Shown here piece after piece: positions 52,628 to 63,257 of a stretch of DNA of 64,000 nucleotides. The DNA comes from ECT2AJA-110-A sp035399845 (GTDB lineage: Bacteria; Planctomycetota; Phycisphaerae; UBA1845; UTPLA1), in NCBI GenBank assembly GCA_035399845.1, contig DAOPJV010000016.1, forward strand, positions 32,992-96,991, given 5' to 3'. The stretch's first letter is position 1, and every line of letters starts with the position of its first letter. The notes under the pieces were generated by a model. The model did no database searches and was not told the DNA's origin. It saw nothing but the letters and a program-made list of their open reading frames with translations. A program made the position numbers and the translations under genes.

Positions 52628-54757
52628 ATGTTACGAATTCGATTGAATCGGACAGCAACCGGTCTCACCTCGGTGGTATCCACCAGTGTGCTAGTCGCGA
52701 GCGTGTTTGGCCAAGGCGAGCCACAGAAGACTCTCGATCACCGGCTCTTCCAGCAGGCCCAGCACGGCGATCGCCTGTTTGTGTTGTCGGTGACTTCCGC
52801 CGGTAAGACATTCTATCTTCCCATGCTGGAAGTGGAAGTTCTGCCGGCCAAGACTGAAGGCGATGATTCCGCCGCCATACCACAAAAGACCCCAGTGCAG
52901 TTGGTGCCTGCAACCACAGATGCGAGTCTTAGGAGCAACGACGATAGCGAAACATGGAATCGCTGGAAGAACGCATTTCTCGGCCAGGACGAACCACAGC
53001 TTCTGACAATTGAAGAATTCGCCGAGCGGTATCCCGAAATCCCCTTACCCGTTGCGAATAGCAAGGGGGTTCCAGAATTAGCGGAGCAATCAATTGTCAC
53101 GGCCCTGGAGCATCCGGCATGGCGTCTTTTCATCAATAAGGAAACACACAAGCAGCGATTCGGAGTGTGCCCGATCACTCAAGCCAAGACCGGTAATCGC
53201 ATGTACTATCTCCCCGATCTCCGCACGGTCGAAATCCTGTTCGGCAAATTGCAGGAGAACGTTTTTTTCGTAGCAAAGAAACCAGAGGGACAATTCGAGG
53301 AGATATTCCTCGGGTCCGGACTCGTCGATTTGATCACCGAGCATCAGGCGCACGGGGATAAACAGGTCCGTTATTGCCACGCTGAAGCATCTGACTACAT
53401 CTACGTATATGCAGGTGCGAATAATGCTCGCTGGCCGGAAACAACTCGCCTGGCGGTGCGGAGTTCCCATTTTAGCGCGAATGACCCGTTTGTGATTCGC
53501 GACTTATTGCGACAGGCGTTCCAGTCGCCAGGTCGCCAACTGCGAAATGTCATCCTCACTCCCGTCGCGTTCGAGCGGCTGGCGTCAATGTCGTTCGACG
53601 CGCGAGATCGCAAGGCGCTGGCGGATGATTGCTTCTCGGCCGTATTCCGAGTGGATTGGGATCCTGACAATCCAAGCGTTCAGCCGTCGAATCAGGCCAA
53701 ATGGCATGCAGTTCCAACGCCGAACCAGTATCTCAAGGCATACCGAGGCAACTCTGAGCCTGTAGCTAATGCGCATCCGGGGAGGACCTTGGTGCATACG
53801 GAAAGCTGGTGGGGCAGCGAAGTCGCTGTCCCGGCCGAGTTTCATGCCCTGACTTCGCAGATGGGCCCCACCAATGTTAGGGCATCGGAAGGTCGTAGTT
53901 ACGCGGCACAAATCGCTTCGACCAAGTTCAAACGCCCGGAATTCGGCGAGACCAACCGATTTGTGTTGATCGACAACGGCAGCACCCAGTACTACCTTCA
54001 ACAGGGAGAAGTTACCAAATCGCAATGGGCCCACTTTCTCGAAAATCGTTGGAGATCTCTCCTCGCAAATCCCGCAGAAGAAGACGTGATCTGGTACACG
54101 AATACGAATGAGGCTCGGAAATTCACCATCTGTACCGGCGAATCCCTGTCGGAGTATCTCGGCCGGCAACCCAGTGCAGGCAAATACTTGTCTGCGTATG
54201 TTGTGCTCGCGCGCATACGAGCATTGATCTCCAAAGAGAAAGACCTTTCTCCGATTGAACGCAAGATCACAAACCTTGCGGCCGAACAATATTCTCAGGA
54301 TTACGAGCAACATCCGGACAGGCCAATGGGTTTTGTCTCCCCGGAGGCTGCCGAGCTCTATTGCCGTTGGCTTTCAGCGGAATACGCCGGTGTTCCGACT
54401 GATGCACAATGGAAAGCCGCCTCGCATCAGCAAGAAACGGGACAGATCCCGCGTTTCATCCGCAGCGTCGCAGAGCTCGCAAGCGATTCAGCGATTGCTG
54501 ATAGCGCAAGCCATCTTGGTGGTCTGGTGTACGGACTGCATTGCAATGCGCCTGAGATCGTTTTTGTCAAGGGCCAATGGCGCGCGAAAGGTGAAGCCTA
54601 CTATACACCCGATGGTTGGTCGCATAGCGATTATAAGAGGCCAGTTGCAGAATCCGGACCGCAAGAGTTCATGGCCCATCGCGATCTCGGCTTCCGCGTC
54701 GCGGTCAGTTTGAAGCCGAAGAAAGATCAGAAATCGGAACCCAAGGGGAGTCAATAA
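52628..54757 (+). CDS. Exported protein with C-terminal FGE-sulfatase (SUMF1-like) domain
   Basis: A 709 aa protein with a signal peptide (about residues 1-29). The first 400 residues are not recognised; they are mixed alpha/beta with repeats of HGDRLFVLSV- and NRMYYLPDLR-like segments. From about residue 455 a formylglycine-generating-enzyme-like domain is visible: GEVTKSQWAHFLEN, GFVSPEAAELYCRWLSAEYAGVPTDAQW and the final DLGFRVAV. The Cys pair needed for true FGE catalysis is not evident, so it is probably a non-catalytic C-type-lectin-like fold. It heads a plus-strand run with three further exported proteins and lies opposite the collar genes. Confidence 0.72.
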   Translation: MLRIRLNRTATGLTSVVSTSVLVASVFGQGEPQKTLDHRLFQQAQHGDRLFVLSVTSAGKTFYLPMLEVEVLPAKTEGDDSAAIPQKTPVQLVPATTDASLRSNDDSETWNRWKNAFLGQDEPQLLTIEEFAERYPEIPLPVANSKGVPELAEQSIVTALEHPAWRLFINKETHKQRFGVCPITQAKTGNRMYYLPDLRTVEILFGKLQENVFFVAKKPEGQFEEIFLGSGLVDLITEHQAHGDKQVRYCHAEASDYIYVYAGANNARWPETTRLAVRSSHFSANDPFVIRDLLRQAFQSPGRQLRNVILTPVAFERLASMSFDARDRKALADDCFSAVFRVDWDPDNPSVQPSNQAKWHAVPTPNQYLKAYRGNSEPVANAHPGRTLVHTESWWGSEVAVPAEFHALTSQMGPTNVRASEGRSYAAQIASTKFKRPEFGETNRFVLIDNGSTQYYLQQGEVTKSQWAHFLENRWRSLLANPAEEDVIWYTNTNEARKFTICTGESLSEYLGRQPSAGKYLSAYVVLARIRALISKEKDLSPIERKITNLAAEQYSQDYEQHPDRPMGFVSPEAAELYCRWLSAEYAGVPTDAQWKAASHQQETGQIPRFIRSVAELASDSAIADSASHLGGLVYGLHCNAPEIVFVKGQWRAKGEAYYTPDGWSHSDYKRPVAESGPQEFMAHRDLGFRVAVSLKPKKDQKSEPKGSQ

Positions 54758-54809
54758 ACACTGGCGGGAACGTCAGTGCATGACGCCCAATCAATAGGAG
54801 GTACAGCAC

Positions 54810-55259
54810 ATGCACATTTCTGATATTGTTGTTCCGGTCGGGACCAAGAGCGCGATTCTGGGCTTTGCTGGCATGGTGATCATCACCTTACTGGTTTGGG
54901 AACCATTCGCTGCCGGTCAGACCAGCGGCTCAGATTGGGCCCCTGCGCTCCAAGAAGCGGTCACCACCCAGTGCATACGCGAACTCTGGGGCAAGCCGCC
55001 TATGGGTGCGAGCGCCCCCGACTCCTACGCCCCGAAAGATAAGATCCCGAATGGAATGGACCGATGGAACAAACGGCCCGATCCCAGGTCGTCATTGACC
55101 GTTAAGCTTGAGCACATGGCCTACGTGCTGTACGGCGAGCAATTCGTCCTGGAGCGAGGCAAGTTGTCGCGCGAATCCCTCCTGAAGAAGATCGTCCGTG
55201 AACTTTACGGCAACGACTGGCGTAAAGTTCTGGCGGACCGCGGATTCAAGGACAGTTAG
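54810..55259 (+). CDS. Small exported protein of unknown function
   Basis: A 149 aa protein with a perfect AGGAGGT seven bases before its ATG and an N-terminal hydrophobic segment (about residues 17-35, then AAGQTSG). The mature part is charged and helical (LSRESLLKKIVRELYGNDWRKVLADRG). No family recognised. It lies 52 bases after the FGE-domain gene and 58 bases before the start of the large coiled-coil gene, clearly in the same transcription unit. It could be a linker or chaperone for the larger proteins. Confidence 0.75.
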   Translation: MHISDIVVPVGTKSAILGFAGMVIITLLVWEPFAAGQTSGSDWAPALQEAVTTQCIRELWGKPPMGASAPDSYAPKDKIPNGMDRWNKRPDPRSSLTVKLEHMAYVLYGEQFVLERGKLSRESLLKKIVRELYGNDWRKVLADRGFKDS

Positions 55260-55317
55260 CAGGGCGCCCGTACATCCTAAAGGTATCATTGAAGATCAAC
55301 TCTTGGGGAGCACTCTC

Positions 55318-58224
55318 ATGCCCAGCCCCTGCGGTGACGTTCCAGCTTTTGGTAAGGCCGCGACGATTCTCTTGCTTGCCTTCGTCGTCTCCTATGCGAC
55401 GCCAGTTGCTGCGGAAACGGATGCAGTTTCGAAGGACGACTTGCTCGCCTATGTCGAGGCTTACAGCAGTGTCGCCGATACACCCCGCTCCTATCGCAAC
55501 TGGCTGCCCGAGCTGAGACGGGCGGCATACGGCGAAGCGTGGGAGAATTCGAAGAAGCTTGCGGACATTACGTGGGTCCTCGTTCGCCACGAGTGGCTGG
55601 ACTACAAGGCAGCCACCTCGCCATTGACCCGGCAGGCGGCCGCGTGGCGACTTGATCGCGCTGCAGAGCAACTTGTGGAAGAATTCCGCAAGGACCCCAT
55701 TCCAACGGCTCGATCGACGCAACGGCTCGCGATCTCTCGCTTCTATGTCGATTCAATTGCCGCGACAGATCGGCCCCTCGATCCTCGCGATCACTTGGCG
55801 ATGCGTGGAATCGCTCGCCAGCGCCTGAGCTTAGCGCTATCTCCGTCGAACAGCGCTGGGCCTAACAACACCATTCAGTTGTCAGTACAGGGTGTTTTTC
55901 GCGAGGCGTCCGATGCGCTTATCAAATCGGTCACCGCAAAACGCCAGGCCATCACCACCATGCGTTACGCATATGGCGGCTTGCCCAATGCGGACATGGC
56001 GGCTGGCGAATTACAGACCAGCGACGGCAATGACATCTTGTCACCGGAGCAAGCGTACGGCGCTCTCAGTCAGCGCGAGCGCGCCGCACTCTATGAGAGC
56101 GAGGCATTCCGGAAAGTGAGCCCTCTGCTTGAAGCGGCCGAAAAGGAGCAATCGTTCGGCGATGGTTTCGAATCACTCATCCAGGCATATGCAACACTCC
56201 GAATAACTCTTGAGTTTCCGGCCGAAATCGACGCGGTCTCACTAAGGATCGAACGTGATGGCGAGGGCAATCTCGTTGGTCGTGCACCTGATCCTCTGGA
56301 CAATGTGCTTAAGGTTAAGCACTACGACGACGTGGTTCGATCTCGTCTGATGCAAATTGGCGGACATGGTAACCTTGGCGACATTGAAGAAAATGCGGAT
56401 GCGGCAACGCTGAGGCAAGAGATCGACCGCCAGCTCGAGCTGCTCGGTGCAGGCGATCCACGCGGTGAAGACAAGATCGCCTACCGTATTATGGACCTGA
56501 TGGCGGAATTAGCCAAACGCGACATCGACATCGGACAAGAGCGTTACATCGCGGGAGTGTTCGCGAATCGATCGCTCACTCAACAGATCCGTGAAACGTT
56601 CGATGCCCTGAAGGATCGATTCGATGATCGGCTTCCCCCGCCTTGGCTGTCTCGCTTTGAGGATCTTGACAAGTTGCTCAAGGATCAGGGAATTCCTGTA
56701 CCTGTTGACCGCAAAACTCAGGGTCCATCCTACCCCCAGTTGATTTCCGACCTGGCCGATGTACTTTCTGATCGATTCAATGGCAATGAAGCGCTGCTCA
56801 CTGCTGTAAAGGAAGAGGTCAAGAAGCAACCCCACTCAGCCGCGGACGCGTTTCTTCTGGCATTAGGTGACAAGCCGACCACGCAACCGGCGAATGAAGG
56901 AGAGACGACAACAAAGCCTGGCGGTACGCAATCGCCGCCTGGCAATAAGGAAGCCAACTCCCCGGCCACCAAACCGACTGCGGCCATCGATAATCAATGG
57001 TGGGAATCGGAACGACAGGAGGAAAACAAGTCTTCGACGTCCGGGCTCGAGGTCAAGAGCCAGCCAAGCGAGCCCCCTCAGCATGCAGAAGAACAGCAAT
57101 CGATCTGCTTCGGCAGCCATCAACCAGTTGATGCACCAGCAGATTCGAAGCAACGTTTCGCTGCGCTACAGCGGTACCTCCTGGAAGACGATCTTCCAGC
57201 AGCGCATGCGCTGCTGGAAGTCAACGCCTGGATGCACGACTGGGCGTCGCAGAGCGATCATCATCTCGCTCTCGGACTGACATTGGTCAGGTCCCACGGT
57301 TCAGAGGCTCTTCGCGTACTCGCCTTTGATTCTGCCCCGGAGGCACGAATTGTCCGTTTGATTACTTCACAACATGAGAATCAACAAAAGGCAAGCGAAC
57401 TTGCCGCACTACGCAAACGCGCTGAGTCTGACTTGGACTTGGACGAGCAAATCCGGCTGGCCGAACGCTATGTTCGATCGGTGCGTGGGCTGAATCTTGC
57501 GATCGACCACCTGAGCCGCGTCGAGGAAGGCCAGGCGAGACTTGAGTTGACGCTTGAATTCGCCACAGCGACGCGGATGGAATTACTCTCGCGCCAACCA
57601 TCTATTAGCCTGGCTGACGCCCACAAAGTCGTCGATCAGGCATTGGCCAATTCAATTGAGCATGGACTGATCCATGACCAAATTCTTACAGAGGCGGCGG
57701 ACCTCAAGACCAAGTTCACCAACGTGACGGAGGCGATCGACAAACTCGCCAAGACCGTGGCCAGGCAATACGTTGCGGTATCACAGATTCGCAAGATCGT
57801 GGTCGCTACCGCCGATCGCCTGCGCGAATTCATCGCCACGAAAGACCAGCGCGAGTCACGCATGACCGCAGCAGACAATGACTTGAATGAGCTTTTCATT
57901 GCTACAGGGTTCGCTGATCCTCCATTGACAGCTGCCGTTGTCGAACTCTCGAATTGGCCTGACACTCGTAATGAGGACTATCCCTCATATCGCGTGTACC
58001 GCTACATGATGACCGGATCTGTAATCAAGATCGAGGAAGCGCGACGCAAGGCCAACAGTGTACGTACCAACGCCGAACGCGGGGTCACCTTGGAGGAACT
58101 AGGCCAAGATTTCGTTCAATGGCTTCGACAGCCAAGTGTCAAGGAAGGCCTGACCGCCGTGAAGGTGGAAGCTGCGATCCGGCGTTGGCGGGCTCGTCAA
58201 GAGCCGGCACAGAGGAACCAATGA
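55318..58224 (+). CDS. Large exported coiled-coil protein (968 aa)
   Basis: From the ATG at 55318 (GGGGAG nine bases upstream) the protein has a signal peptide ending near ATPVAAETD. The mature chain is mostly long helices with heptad-like spacing. Around residues 515-585 lies a Pro/Thr/Ser/Gln-rich linker, followed by more helices. No enzyme motif is visible. The stop overlaps the start of the next, still larger coiled-coil gene (ATGA). An open frame extends upstream to 55198 but would overlap the small gene. A structural rod, scaffold or envelope-spanning part is likely; the function is unknown. Confidence 0.75.
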   Translation: MPSPCGDVPAFGKAATILLLAFVVSYATPVAAETDAVSKDDLLAYVEAYSSVADTPRSYRNWLPELRRAAYGEAWENSKKLADITWVLVRHEWLDYKAATSPLTRQAAAWRLDRAAEQLVEEFRKDPIPTARSTQRLAISRFYVDSIAATDRPLDPRDHLAMRGIARQRLSLALSPSNSAGPNNTIQLSVQGVFREASDALIKSVTAKRQAITTMRYAYGGLPNADMAAGELQTSDGNDILSPEQAYGALSQRERAALYESEAFRKVSPLLEAAEKEQSFGDGFESLIQAYATLRITLEFPAEIDAVSLRIERDGEGNLVGRAPDPLDNVLKVKHYDDVVRSRLMQIGGHGNLGDIEENADAATLRQEIDRQLELLGAGDPRGEDKIAYRIMDLMAELAKRDIDIGQERYIAGVFANRSLTQQIRETFDALKDRFDDRLPPPWLSRFEDLDKLLKDQGIPVPVDRKTQGPSYPQLISDLADVLSDRFNGNEALLTAVKEEVKKQPHSAADAFLLALGDKPTTQPANEGETTTKPGGTQSPPGNKEANSPATKPTAAIDNQWWESERQEENKSSTSGLEVKSQPSEPPQHAEEQQSICFGSHQPVDAPADSKQRFAALQRYLLEDDLPAAHALLEVNAWMHDWASQSDHHLALGLTLVRSHGSEALRVLAFDSAPEARIVRLITSQHENQQKASELAALRKRAESDLDLDEQIRLAERYVRSVRGLNLAIDHLSRVEEGQARLELTLEFATATRMELLSRQPSISLADAHKVVDQALANSIEHGLIHDQILTEAADLKTKFTNVTEAIDKLAKTVARQYVAVSQIRKIVVATADRLREFIATKDQRESRMTAADNDLNELFIATGFADPPLTAAVVELSNWPDTRNEDYPSYRVYRYMMTGSVIKIEEARRKANSVRTNAERGVTLEELGQDFVQWLRQPSVKEGLTAVKVEAAIRRWRARQEPAQRNQ

Positions 58225-61200
58225 AGCGTAGCAATCTGATGAAATGCGGCTGGATGACCGCGGCAGCAGCGACTTGTCTCGTGATCGGCGTCCCGTCTCG
58301 ACGTGGCTTCGGTTCGGATCAGGCGGTTGGCGCGAACGCTTCACGTCCTGCAGATGCAGAACTGCCAAAGGACCCAAAGGGCTTGGCGCAACGCATTGCT
58401 TACCCGCCAGGACAAACCGCACGACCAACGCCGGCAGAAATTCATCGCACCGCGATGATCATGGTCCACCTGGGGCTGCCAACTTATGCCCTTGCTTTGC
58501 TTGACGCCTACTTTCAAGAAGATCCGGACGTGCCTTGGACTGCCGAGGGCCGCCTCCTCGCCGCCCAAGCCCTGCTGCTCCAACAGCAGTTGACCAAGGA
58601 AAGTGCTCTTGATGACAACGCACCACTGCATTTGCGTGTTGAAGCCCAACTGAAGCTGCTTGAGCCCGCGGACGTCCACATCGACAGTGGTCTCACGGCA
58701 CTTCGAAAAGAAGCCGCACAAACCGAAGACGGAGCAGCTCGATACGCATTGCTGATGCATCGCCTGCTCGTCACACGGGCGCACGTGCTGATGGCCAAGG
58801 GCGATACGTCGTTTCGTCTCCTCGGCGCATCCCTTACCGGTCAGTTGACCGGCGGTACCGTCGATCATTCAGCACTTGCGGAGTATGTCGTCGCCAGAGA
58901 AGCCCTGTATCAGGCAATGTTGATAGAGCGCAGCGTGGAAGCCCAGGCCCTGGCCGATGAAATCGACCAACGAATTGCCTGGCTTGGAGCTCGGAAGGCA
59001 TTTGGCGGCCACTCTTACTTCGAAGTCCCGGTGCTCTTCGGCGCTCCCGATGTTCAGAGTAGTGGGACGTCGCCACGCGCCAAGTTGAAGAAGCTGCTGG
59101 ACGACCAAGGCCTGAGCAATTCCGAGAAAACATGGCGGGAGGCTACACAGGCCAACGTCACCAGAGTCCTTGAGATCGCCAAGGAACTAACCACAGGGGA
59201 CGCACTTAAGAAGAAACGCCAGAACGAGCGGATAGACGCAATCACGCGCGAGTTGTTTGAACTGCGGAAAGAAATCGGCGGTCTGAAGTCCGACAATGCC
59301 AAGCTCATCGCGGAACAGCAATATCGCCTGCAGGAAATGGTCTTCAAGAATGCTGAACATATGGAGCGGCTCAACCTGGCACTCAAGGATCGCAGAAACG
59401 AATCCGTCGAAACCACGCAACAACTTGCGGCAATATTAAAAGAATTGAGCGCAGAAGCTAGTCGAGATGCAATTAAGCAGTTCTTGCCCAATTCCGCCGC
59501 GGAGTTTCTCATTCATGTTGAGGCAACTCCGCAAGCCGCGTCAAGCCTCATCAACGGCTTTGAAAGCACACTTTCTGACGGCAACACGGAGGAACTTCGC
59601 TCGGCGCTAAAGGGACTTGAGGAACAGATAAAGACTCTGAATTCAACAGGCCAATCGACGATCGAAGAATTGGACAAGAAGCGTGAAGCGCTCTCTCATG
59701 AATTGGCTTCCGCAAGGGCACAGGTATTGGTCGAAGCTGCGCGCGTTGCAGATTTGGCCGAGGCCGAGATCCGTGAGGAAGCGAACGCTGCCATGAAGGC
59801 GGCTGAAACACAGATCGCCAAACTTGACGAGCGTCTTAGGGGCACACGAGGCAAAACCGGAAGACTTCTGGAAGAAGCACAGGACGCAATCGTGAAGGCT
59901 TCAATGGACGAGTTGCTGGCGAAAGAAAGGATAGTCAGAGACGAAGTCGCTCGCGCACAAAAATACGTCGATGATGCCATGCAGTTCATCAACGACTTCC
60001 AGAAAGGAGCGACGGCGGTGGAGCAGGCGATCGTTGCCGCGCAGGCAGCGATTACGGCGGCAGGCAACATCCCCACTGGAATCATTACCGGCATGTCAAA
60101 CGGAGTCTTCACCAATGCCAGCAACAGCATGATCGAAGCGTCGAAGGCCGGTGCTGAAGTCATTCGTCATGCGAATGACGTGGTCGTGACGATCGAAGAC
60201 GCAAGGGATCGGGTCCGCCGGCTCGATTCAGGCCTCAGGCGATACAAGTCCAAGCTCGACGATATCAGGGCAAAACTGACAAAGGAGGAGTTGAAAAAGG
60301 AGGTGCGACGCATTACGCGCGACGGTAATGCGGAAGTTGACGAAATTAAGGCTCTTGTTAGCCAACATGGATTTGCAGTGCGCTCCGAAATGGAGAAGAT
60401 CGCCGCCAGCCGCATTCGATCGCTCAGGCACCAGAAAGATCGCATCAATGCCGAAGCCGAGATTGCAAGCTCGGCGGTCCAGCAGAAGCAGGCCGAATTC
60501 GACGCATTGATGATTAGGCGTAACCGACATGGATCTCGAGCAAAATACTTGGCCGGAGAGTTCGACCTGCACTACCAACGCCTTGAGCGACTCAGAAGAG
60601 ATATTGCCGAGATTGTTCGAGAGAAGGACATATATCTAGAAAGGTCCGCGAAGACAAAGGGAGAGGTCCACAGACTTACGGACGCGCAATTGGAACTTCT
60701 CAACATGGATGAACGGCAGATCTATGAGCGAATCGAGGTGCTTGAAGCCGAGCTCGAACGCGTTGAAAAGGGTGAGGGCGACCTTGCAGCGGAAGTGGTT
60801 CCGATCGAAGAATTGGTGGCGATGGCTTCCGGCCCCCCGGTAATCGGCATGCTGCGAGAGTATCGCGCCGATCTTGACCGAGCGAATAGGCACCTTTTTG
60901 ACTACGCAAACTGGCTATACCGCATGCGCGGCGATCCCGATGCGCTAAGGTGGGCGATTGTCGCTCGCAATTCGGCTGAAGCCAGCACCATATATACAAA
61001 GCTGAAAGACGTTGAGCAGCGGCTGGCAGACCGCGCCTCAGAGAGCAATCTCTATATGTTCAGCGTGAGAATTACGCCCCCACACACGCTCTCTTTGCCA
61101 ACATCACCCAGCGACGCGGAACTACGTCTACATTCCGACGCCGCAATGTGGGACGTTGCCCGTGTATCGCACCAGATATTTTTCTCGGTCATGCCCCATC

Positions 61201-62702
61201 TTCATAACCCGGTCATGCGACCCGCAGCCCGGCCAGATGAATTCAAATGGGACAATTGGAGGCAATACAATCACACGATTGAGAGCCCGATTCCGGGTAC
61301 CACGATCTTCGTCCCAAAAGCAGACTTGGAAGGCGGCCGCTGGTCGATGTTGCTCGATGCGTTTGTCTGCCCGAAATGGAAAGACGACCGTATCAAGGAT
61401 ATTGCGGTCGAGCACTTGAATATCGGACTGGAGCCAATCGGCCCCTCGCTTTCGCCATATGGAGGCCAGCTCATTGCATTCCCAACCAGGTTCAGCAGCG
61501 CGGATCGAACTGACACCGACGAGACGAATCCTTATGCGATTCAACCCAGCTTCAACGAGGACTCAATTCGCTCTCAAGTCGACAAGTTTCATCATGCGGT
61601 TCTGGCGCATTACGGCCCAGTTGATCTCATTCATAAGAGGCGACCTGCTCGCATTCATCCTAGGGTGCATGGCCGCGGTGTCGCCGGTACTTGGATGCTG
61701 AGATTGCCAGCGGGCGCGTACCCAAAGGCCAAAAGAGAAGGCCGGAGGCTGCCGACCCTCGACGATCTCGAATACGTCACGGTAACGTTCCTCGCTTTGC
61801 GGTCGGGTACCCTCGCCAAAGGCGACGAAGCGAAAGTTGAGATCGCAAAAAAGACGCCGGAAATCGGATTTGCCCCGTATCGCTCTGCAGAAATCTATCT
61901 GGAAGAGAAAACGCGAGCCGGCAAGAGCGGCGATACTGAAACTCAGGCATTTTTGCACAGTCCCGCAGCACGGGAGACCCGTTGGTCCTTGCTCAGCCAG
62001 GCGCTTTCTCAGATTCCGACATACGGGCAACTTACGAATAAGAGCGCTGTACGCGACAAACAGGAAATCACTAGCGAAAAGCGGACCCTAGATGCGGTCC
62101 GGCAAGTTCGATTGATGGACCCGGCCTGCACTCTCTCTAGTACTAGTACGAGCGAGGAACTCATTCGCGCTCAAGCGGACTGGGTTATCACGAACGAGGT
62201 TTTCGGAGCTGAAGTTGGAAGTGCGATTGAGATGCCTGTGCGTCTAGGGGCGATTTGGAACACGTTGAGAGGCGTTCTGAATTCCCAGTCACGTCCGGGA
62301 TCGTCACTGCTCTCAATGGTCAAGGCTGGACATGCCGATCTCGACAACACAGTGACTGTATTAAACGGAGTGACGGGCGAGTTCAGAATGATCAAGGACC
62401 TGACGTCCCGCATCGATTATGACCTAAACGTGGCAGAAGCCCAGCCAGAACTGCTAGACGCGTTGAGATTCGGATTAAAGGGGCTTAGTACGAATCGAGA
62501 AGTACGAAAGCGGCTTGAGGCGTACCAGCATCGCTATATGTTCTACGAAGAAGCGGATGGCTGGATCGCCAGATGGATTCACGACGGAGGCGAAGTATCG
62601 GCGTCACTAAAACGGCACCAAGTAGAGTCCCTACTCAACGCCGTGCAGCGTGGCTGGCAAGACGGGCGGATCCAGCAGGCGAGATCGGCCCCGCCCAATT
62701 GA
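58221..62702 (+). CDS. Giant exported coiled-coil protein (1493 aa)
   Basis: Starts at the ATG at 58221 overlapping the previous stop, with AGAGGAA upstream. A signal peptide is followed by a helical region, then about 550 residues of almost continuous coiled coil (roughly 310-880, rich in Ala/Glu/Lys/Arg, e.g. EAEIREEANAAMKAAETQIAK). A glycine-bearing break, AITAAGNIPTGIITGMS, sits in the middle and resembles a hairpin tip. The last 550 residues are globular with beta-rich stretches (VRITPPHTLSLPTS, AGTWMLRLPAGAYP). Size and layout fit an extended surface or periplasmic fibre. Not recognised as any known family. Confidence 0.75.
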   Translation: MKRSNLMKCGWMTAAAATCLVIGVPSRRGFGSDQAVGANASRPADAELPKDPKGLAQRIAYPPGQTARPTPAEIHRTAMIMVHLGLPTYALALLDAYFQEDPDVPWTAEGRLLAAQALLLQQQLTKESALDDNAPLHLRVEAQLKLLEPADVHIDSGLTALRKEAAQTEDGAARYALLMHRLLVTRAHVLMAKGDTSFRLLGASLTGQLTGGTVDHSALAEYVVAREALYQAMLIERSVEAQALADEIDQRIAWLGARKAFGGHSYFEVPVLFGAPDVQSSGTSPRAKLKKLLDDQGLSNSEKTWREATQANVTRVLEIAKELTTGDALKKKRQNERIDAITRELFELRKEIGGLKSDNAKLIAEQQYRLQEMVFKNAEHMERLNLALKDRRNESVETTQQLAAILKELSAEASRDAIKQFLPNSAAEFLIHVEATPQAASSLINGFESTLSDGNTEELRSALKGLEEQIKTLNSTGQSTIEELDKKREALSHELASARAQVLVEAARVADLAEAEIREEANAAMKAAETQIAKLDERLRGTRGKTGRLLEEAQDAIVKASMDELLAKERIVRDEVARAQKYVDDAMQFINDFQKGATAVEQAIVAAQAAITAAGNIPTGIITGMSNGVFTNASNSMIEASKAGAEVIRHANDVVVTIEDARDRVRRLDSGLRRYKSKLDDIRAKLTKEELKKEVRRITRDGNAEVDEIKALVSQHGFAVRSEMEKIAASRIRSLRHQKDRINAEAEIASSAVQQKQAEFDALMIRRNRHGSRAKYLAGEFDLHYQRLERLRRDIAEIVREKDIYLERSAKTKGEVHRLTDAQLELLNMDERQIYERIEVLEAELERVEKGEGDLAAEVVPIEELVAMASGPPVIGMLREYRADLDRANRHLFDYANWLYRMRGDPDALRWAIVARNSAEASTIYTKLKDVEQRLADRASESNLYMFSVRITPPHTLSLPTSPSDAELRLHSDAAMWDVARVSHQIFFSVMPHLHNPVMRPAARPDEFKWDNWRQYNHTIESPIPGTTIFVPKADLEGGRWSMLLDAFVCPKWKDDRIKDIAVEHLNIGLEPIGPSLSPYGGQLIAFPTRFSSADRTDTDETNPYAIQPSFNEDSIRSQVDKFHHAVLAHYGPVDLIHKRRPARIHPRVHGRGVAGTWMLRLPAGAYPKAKREGRRLPTLDDLEYVTVTFLALRSGTLAKGDEAKVEIAKKTPEIGFAPYRSAEIYLEEKTRAGKSGDTETQAFLHSPAARETRWSLLSQALSQIPTYGQLTNKSAVRDKQEITSEKRTLDAVRQVRLMDPACTLSSTSTSEELIRAQADWVITNEVFGAEVGSAIEMPVRLGAIWNTLRGVLNSQSRPGSSLLSMVKAGHADLDNTVTVLNGVTGEFRMIKDLTSRIDYDLNVAEAQPELLDALRFGLKGLSTNREVRKRLEAYQHRYMFYEEADGWIARWIHDGGEVSASLKRHQVESLLNAVQRGWQDGRIQQARSAPPN

Positions 62703-63257
62703 CCATCCCTAGGCGTTTTTTCCCCTGTTGGAAAATGTCGGGCCTTCTCTGCGACGACATTCGCAAGCGTCAAGCAACCGAGACGGATTCTGGTAACACA
62801 TCGCCCGAATTGGGAAATTGTGCGTCACTCAGCACACCCCCAAGAAACCCCAGTAATGCCAACATCGAGACATGTCTCGCCCTGCTTGGATGATTTCTGC
62901 TTAGCCGACCTCCGTTGCAACGCCTGCCGGAAGGAGGCGCATGATCGCCTCTTGTGCGCTTGAAGGCGCAGTACATCGAGTCGCGAACCCCCGCTGAAAG
63001 GAGGGGCTATCGGGAGCGCACTTCCCGGCTGTGGCTGGAGAGAGACGCATCCAGATAGAACTTCCGTTGTGTGAATCATACGCACCCAATGGCAGGAAAT
63101 GGAGATGACGAGATAACGCGTGTCAGGACTGCTATGGGTATAGCATAGCCATGCTCTACGGACAGTCAGAAGCTCGCACGACGGGAATCAGACTGACTCA
63201 TCGCTCGTATCATTATCAAACTGCGTTTTTTTCTATTAAGAAGGAGAAACTGAAAGA
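62703..63257. other. Intergenic region with a run of hairpins
   Basis: About 555 bases without a convincing gene. Between 62934 and about 63030 several stems follow each other: GAGGCG/CGCCTC (62934-62951), TGCGC/GCGCA just after it, a CCCC/GGGG stem near 62990 and CGGGA/TCCCG shortly before 63030. This could be a structured RNA or leader for the last collar gene. A T-run (TTTTTT) sits right after the coiled-coil gene near 62715, without a strong stem before it. Confidence 0.4.

Noticed and set aside
52628..54757. Diversity-generating retroelement target
   Set aside because: The FGE-type fold fits, but no reverse transcriptase or template/variable repeat pair was found in the window.
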